DNA from: JALHQU01 sp043727675
GTDB lineage: Bacteria; Planctomycetota; Planctomycetia; Gemmatales; Gemmataceae
DNA: 64,000 nucleotides
Assembly (NCBI GenBank): GCA_043727675.1
Contig: JAYSYJ010000281.1
Coordinates: 1 to 64,000 of the forward strand
Direction of reading: 5' to 3'
In this document: piece by piece, positions 61,085 to 64,000 of the stretch
Position numbering within the stretch: position 1 is the stretch's first letter
Layout of the letters: every line of letters begins with the position of its first letter
Made by a program: the position numbers and the translations under genes
Notes under the pieces: model-generated
Seen by the model: the letters and a program-made list of their open reading frames with translations, nothing else
Database searches by the model: none
What the model was told of the DNA's origin: nothing

Positions 61085-63126
61085 ACCAGCGCGAGTGCGA
61101 TGGCCTCCTTCGCCGTGGCGACCAATTTCACGTCGATGATCGCTTTCAACTCGTCGGTCAGTTCGTTCAGTACGTCGGCGTTGGCCGCGGGGATCAGCAC
61201 CGTCTTACGGCCGGCCTTGGCGGCCGCGGCGATCTTGAGTGGCAACCCGCCAACGGCGCCGACTTCACCGTGCAGGGCCACCTCGCCGGTGAAGGCGAAG
61301 CCCGGCTTGATCGGCCGGTTGGTGAGGGCCGAGACCATGCCGACCAAGAACGCGAGGCCGGCCGAGGGGCCATCCTTCGCTTCGGAAATCTTGACCAAGT
61401 GCACGGCGACCGATTGCGACTTCAACCGCTGCTCGGGGATGTTGAAATCGCGGAAGTTGGCACGGATCAGATTGTACACCGCGCGCACGGAGTCCTTGAG
61501 TGTTGCACCGTGGAGACCCGTCACCTCGACCCCGCTCGACCCGTTGAGCGCCGACACTTGAATCAAGATCGTGTCGCCGCCGTACTCGCGCTCGCCCTTG
61601 GTCAGTACAGCCAAGCCGGTCACCGCGCCGACGACGGCTTCGGTATTCAAGCGATCCGCGGTCGGTGCCACGACGCGGGCTTGCAAATCGCGTGCGGTGT
61701 GAACCATCACCGACGCCGGGGCGATAAGACGCGGCTTGAATTCGCCGGGTGCTAACACGCACAGTTGCTGGTGGACGCGCTGCCGGAGTTCGCTGGCGAA
61801 GGTCACAATCTCCAAGAGTTCCGGCTCCGTCCAGAGGCCGTTCGGGTGGAGAATTTTCAACAGCCCGGACGACAACCGCTCCACGGCGGATTGATCGCGG
61901 CGGGTCAACCCGGCGTGCATCGGTACGGCGCGCACGGCATCGACGAACGTGTCTTCCCGCAACTTCACCAGTACTTCGCCGAAGTAGTCGATCACGAAGC
62001 CGACACCCGTGGCCAGCGACGCCGGGGTGATTTTGGGCACCTCCCAACCGGGGATGTACCCGTGCATGCGGTCGTGGAACGCGCTGTCGATGATCTCGTC
62101 CGGCAGCGGCTCGAAGAGGTGGTTGTATTTCGGGTGGGGCTGGTTCCCTTCCACGTCGATATTGCCCGCGAAAGCCAAACTCGCGTCGGCGGCAAAGCCG
62201 ATGGAACCGCGGCTGAACTGGCCGCTTTCCATGTAGTCCTTCAGTGTCGATATGGTCTCTTCGCCGTCCCCAAAGGTGGTGTGCGCGATCTCGTCGAAGA
62301 CGACCACTTTCCGGGTGCCGAGGATGCCGACTTGCTTGGTGGACAAGTTCACGAACAGGTTCGCCGGCGTCGTTTTACCACCGGAAATGGTGAAAACACG
62401 CGGCGACAAGTTCCGCAGGAGAAACGTCTTCCCGGTCTGGCGTGGCCCGAGTTCGATGATGTTCACGTTCCGTTCGACCAGTGGCACCATCCGTGCGAAC
62501 AGCAACATTTTGGTGCGGAACTCGGGGAAAGCACTCGCGGCGTACCCCGCCGATTGCAGCATCAGCCCGGCCCATTCTTCGGTGCTGAATTGGGCCCGCA
62601 TCGTTCGGTACGCCGCCAAGTCGGGCGGCCCGACTTGGAACGGCGTGAAAGCGATCAACTCGTTCGGGGTGTCGGCGTCCATCTCCGGCGAGTACTTCAC
62701 TTTGGCGGTACCCCACAACCCGCCGAGGAGCAGGCCGGGGTTCTCTTCGGTCAGCTTCCCACCGACGCGAACCTTGATGTCACCGAGCGCCGGTACCCGT
62801 GCCAACCGCTGCCCGCCGCGCAGATCGATCTTCACTTCCACGGCGTCGATCAACGTCACCTCGCCGCGCGACAGGAGCTTGTCCTTCAGCAGTTCCCGGC
62901 GATCCATGTCCGGCAGGAGGTCGGCGATCTTCGCTTGGATGTTGGCGATATCGGTCTTCCACGTCTCCGGTTTGACGTACTTCGCAATCAGGTACTCCGA
63001 CACATAGCGTGGCAGTCGGTTGAAGGCGGCCGACGACGCCAGCGACTTCACGACGACTTTTTCGCCGAGTAATTCGTGGGCTTTTTTGTCCAACTCGGCG
63101 AGAGGGTGCTCATCGAACAGGGCCAT
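61081..63126 (-). CDS. brxL: BREX-type Lon-like ATPase/protease BrxL
   Basis: A 681-residue protein matching the BrxL family (about 670-690 residues). An N-terminal domain (about 1-200, KVVVKSLASSAAFNRLPRYVSEYLI) is followed by an AAA+ ATPase with Walker A GPRQTGKT (Lys233), Walker B VVVFDEIAH and HDRMHGYIPGWEVPK. The C-terminal Lon-type protease domain carries Ser588 (KDGPSAGLAFL) and Lys631 (GGLPLKIAAAAKAG), with the same Ser-Lys spacing (43) as E. coli Lon. In BREX phage defence BrxL is one of the core proteins and remodels or binds DNA. Here none of brxA, brxB, brxC, pglX or pglZ is visible. The start is 3 nt after the TerB gene stop, with a GGAG site. Confidence 0.88.
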   Translation of the reverse strand: MALFDEHPLAELDKKAHELLGEKVVVKSLASSAAFNRLPRYVSEYLIAKYVKPETWKTDIANIQAKIADLLPDMDRRELLKDKLLSRGEVTLIDAVEVKIDLRGGQRLARVPALGDIKVRVGGKLTEENPGLLLGGLWGTAKVKYSPEMDADTPNELIAFTPFQVGPPDLAAYRTMRAQFSTEEWAGLMLQSAGYAASAFPEFRTKMLLFARMVPLVERNVNIIELGPRQTGKTFLLRNLSPRVFTISGGKTTPANLFVNLSTKQVGILGTRKVVVFDEIAHTTFGDGEETISTLKDYMESGQFSRGSIGFAADASLAFAGNIDVEGNQPHPKYNHLFEPLPDEIIDSAFHDRMHGYIPGWEVPKITPASLATGVGFVIDYFGEVLVKLREDTFVDAVRAVPMHAGLTRRDQSAVERLSSGLLKILHPNGLWTEPELLEIVTFASELRQRVHQQLCVLAPGEFKPRLIAPASVMVHTARDLQARVVAPTADRLNTEAVVGAVTGLAVLTKGEREYGGDTILIQVSALNGSSGVEVTGLHGATLKDSVRAVYNLIRANFRDFNIPEQRLKSQSVAVHLVKISEAKDGPSAGLAFLVGMVSALTNRPIKPGFAFTGEVALHGEVGAVGGLPLKIAAAAKAGRKTVLIPAANADVLNELTDELKAIIDVKLVATAKEAIALALV

Positions 63127-63129
63127 GGT

Positions 63130-64000
63130 TCAGGCTCCAAAAACGTCGTCGAGGTCGGGGTTGTGTCGAATGTCGCTCGGCTTCGGCGGCGCGGCTGGGG
63201 GTATCAATGATTCGCCGAACGGTAGTATTAATTCTTGCGCGGCCCGGAGAATATCGGCCCGTTTCGTTTCCGCCATCCGCATGAATTCGACACCCAGCGT
63301 TGCCGCTTTCGCGGGGTCGGCCTTCTCGGTGAGCAGGGTGAACCGCCGGCGGATCAGTTCGACCGACAGCACCGCTACAGGGTCGATCTCGAGAATCTGA
63401 CGCGGTGACCAGTGTTCGACGGGCTTGGTCGGTTCGGCAGGTGGGACACTCGTCGCCATGCCCAATGCCAACGCGATTCGTTTGAGCGCATCAACTTCAC
63501 GCGAGTTGCGATCCCCAGAGGCATCGGCAATGGACTCGGCGACTTTGCACAGCATCCGCCGTTCATCGGTCGTTGTCAGCTTCATCACGGCGGCTACGGC
63601 ATCGTCTTCGTCCGGGATTGCTTTTTCGATCTGTTCCATCACCGGGTCGATGAACCGCAGTAGCGTGGAATCGTGGCCGAAGCTGGAAGCGAGCAACTCG
63701 CGGACTTGGGCACGCTCCGCTTTGGCAATCTTGCCATCCACTTTGGCGACCATCCACGCGAACGCGCAGTAAGCCCGCAACTTCGGCAACTGCGGGTGCT
63801 CGGCACTCGGAGTCGCTGTCTGCGGTGGCGGTGCCGGCCGGAACAGATCGACGGCGACGGGCACCGACGCGGGCTTCGCCGCGAGCACGGGCTCCGCCAC
63901 GCGAACTTCCGGAGCCACCGGCTTCGACACGGGTACCGGGATGATCACCGGAGTTTCGATGACCAGTTCCGGAAGCGGGCGATCCATCATCTCGTTGGTC
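63130..64000 (-). CDS. TerB-like protein upstream of brxL, N-terminus may extend beyond window
   Basis: From the ATG at 63990 the protein has 286 residues, but the frame stays open to the window edge, so the true start may lie outside. After a Pro/Val-rich stretch (about 1-65) comes a TerB-like helical domain (about 70-180) with AYCAFAWMVAKVDGKIAKAERAQVRELL, the conserved D-G-x-I/V-x-x-x-E pattern of TerB and co-chaperone DjlA-like domains. The C-terminal part (about 195-286, RRRFTLLTEKADPAKAATLG) looks like a short J-domain-like helical region, as in TerB-DnaJ proteins. It precedes brxL by 3 nt, the first visible gene of the operon. Confidence 0.72.
   Translation of the reverse strand, partial: TNEMMDRPLPELVIETPVIIPVPVSKPVAPEVRVAEPVLAAKPASVPVAVDLFRPAPPPQTATPSAEHPQLPKLRAYCAFAWMVAKVDGKIAKAERAQVRELLASSFGHDSTLLRFIDPVMEQIEKAIPDEDDAVAAVMKLTTTDERRMLCKVAESIADASGDRNSREVDALKRIALALGMATSVPPAEPTKPVEHWSPRQILEIDPVAVLSVELIRRRFTLLTEKADPAKAATLGVEFMRMAETKRADILRAAQELILPFGESLIPPAAPPKPSDIRHNPDLDDVFGA

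Overview
The window looks like a chromosomal segment of a planctomycete, most likely a Gemmata-type (Gemmataceae) genome. This rests on GC-rich DNA combined with several lineage-typical families: a DUF1549/DUF1553 cytochrome-like protein, Ser/Thr kinases fused to WD40 or sulfatase-modifying-factor domains, an exosortase-EpsI fusion, a CRTAC/UnbV FG-GAP lipoprotein, DUF1570 and MA-clan TPR metalloproteases, and an N-terminal 'RVEELERRENP' signature on a secreted propeller protein. No rRNA, tRNA, insertion sequence, phage gene or CRISPR array was seen. The genus is an inference.

Left part (1-14 kb): the 5' part of a MaoC-type hydratase; an intergenic palindromic repeat; an exported catalase-peroxidase (katG) divergent from oxyR with a recognisable OxyR operator between them; an overlapping hldD / deoxyhypusine-synthase-like / beta-propeller gene string; a DUF1570 metalloprotease; an alginate-export-type porin; a family-4-like uracil-DNA glycosylase; two small exported or membrane proteins; and a LipM-like octanoyltransferase.

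Middle (14-33 kb): a tandem alpha/beta hydrolase, two TPR proteins and an exosortase-EpsI fusion packed head to tail. These are followed by a PSD1-type cytochrome protein, a polytopic membrane protein, a carboxypeptidase-regulatory-domain protein, a six-repeat FG-GAP protein closed by a strong terminator, and a kinase-WD40 protein.

Housekeeping stretch (33-44.5 kb): DUF6428 protein, carB (with a short linker insertion), ApgM-type phosphoglycerate mutase, an ABC-F ATPase followed by iscX, a DUF4349 lipoprotein, a TPR protein and a CRTAC lipoprotein.

Right part (44.5-64 kb): a three-gene minus-strand set encoding an STN-domain exported protein, a 1994-residue secretin with roughly ten N-type modules, and an overlapping lipoprotein. 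Then come a kinase-FGE fusion, a small membrane protein, a YciA-like thioesterase and a TPR metalloprotease. The window ends in a compact minus-strand operon: TerB-like protein, BrxL (Lon-like BREX ATPase/protease), SF1 UPF1/IGHMBP2-like helicase, a 60-residue protein, and a short membrane-anchored reading frame interrupted by an in-frame TGA. No BREX methylase, PglZ or BrxC gene is seen beside it. This operon is the best candidate in the window for an undescribed, possibly defence- or DNA-maintenance-related, system.
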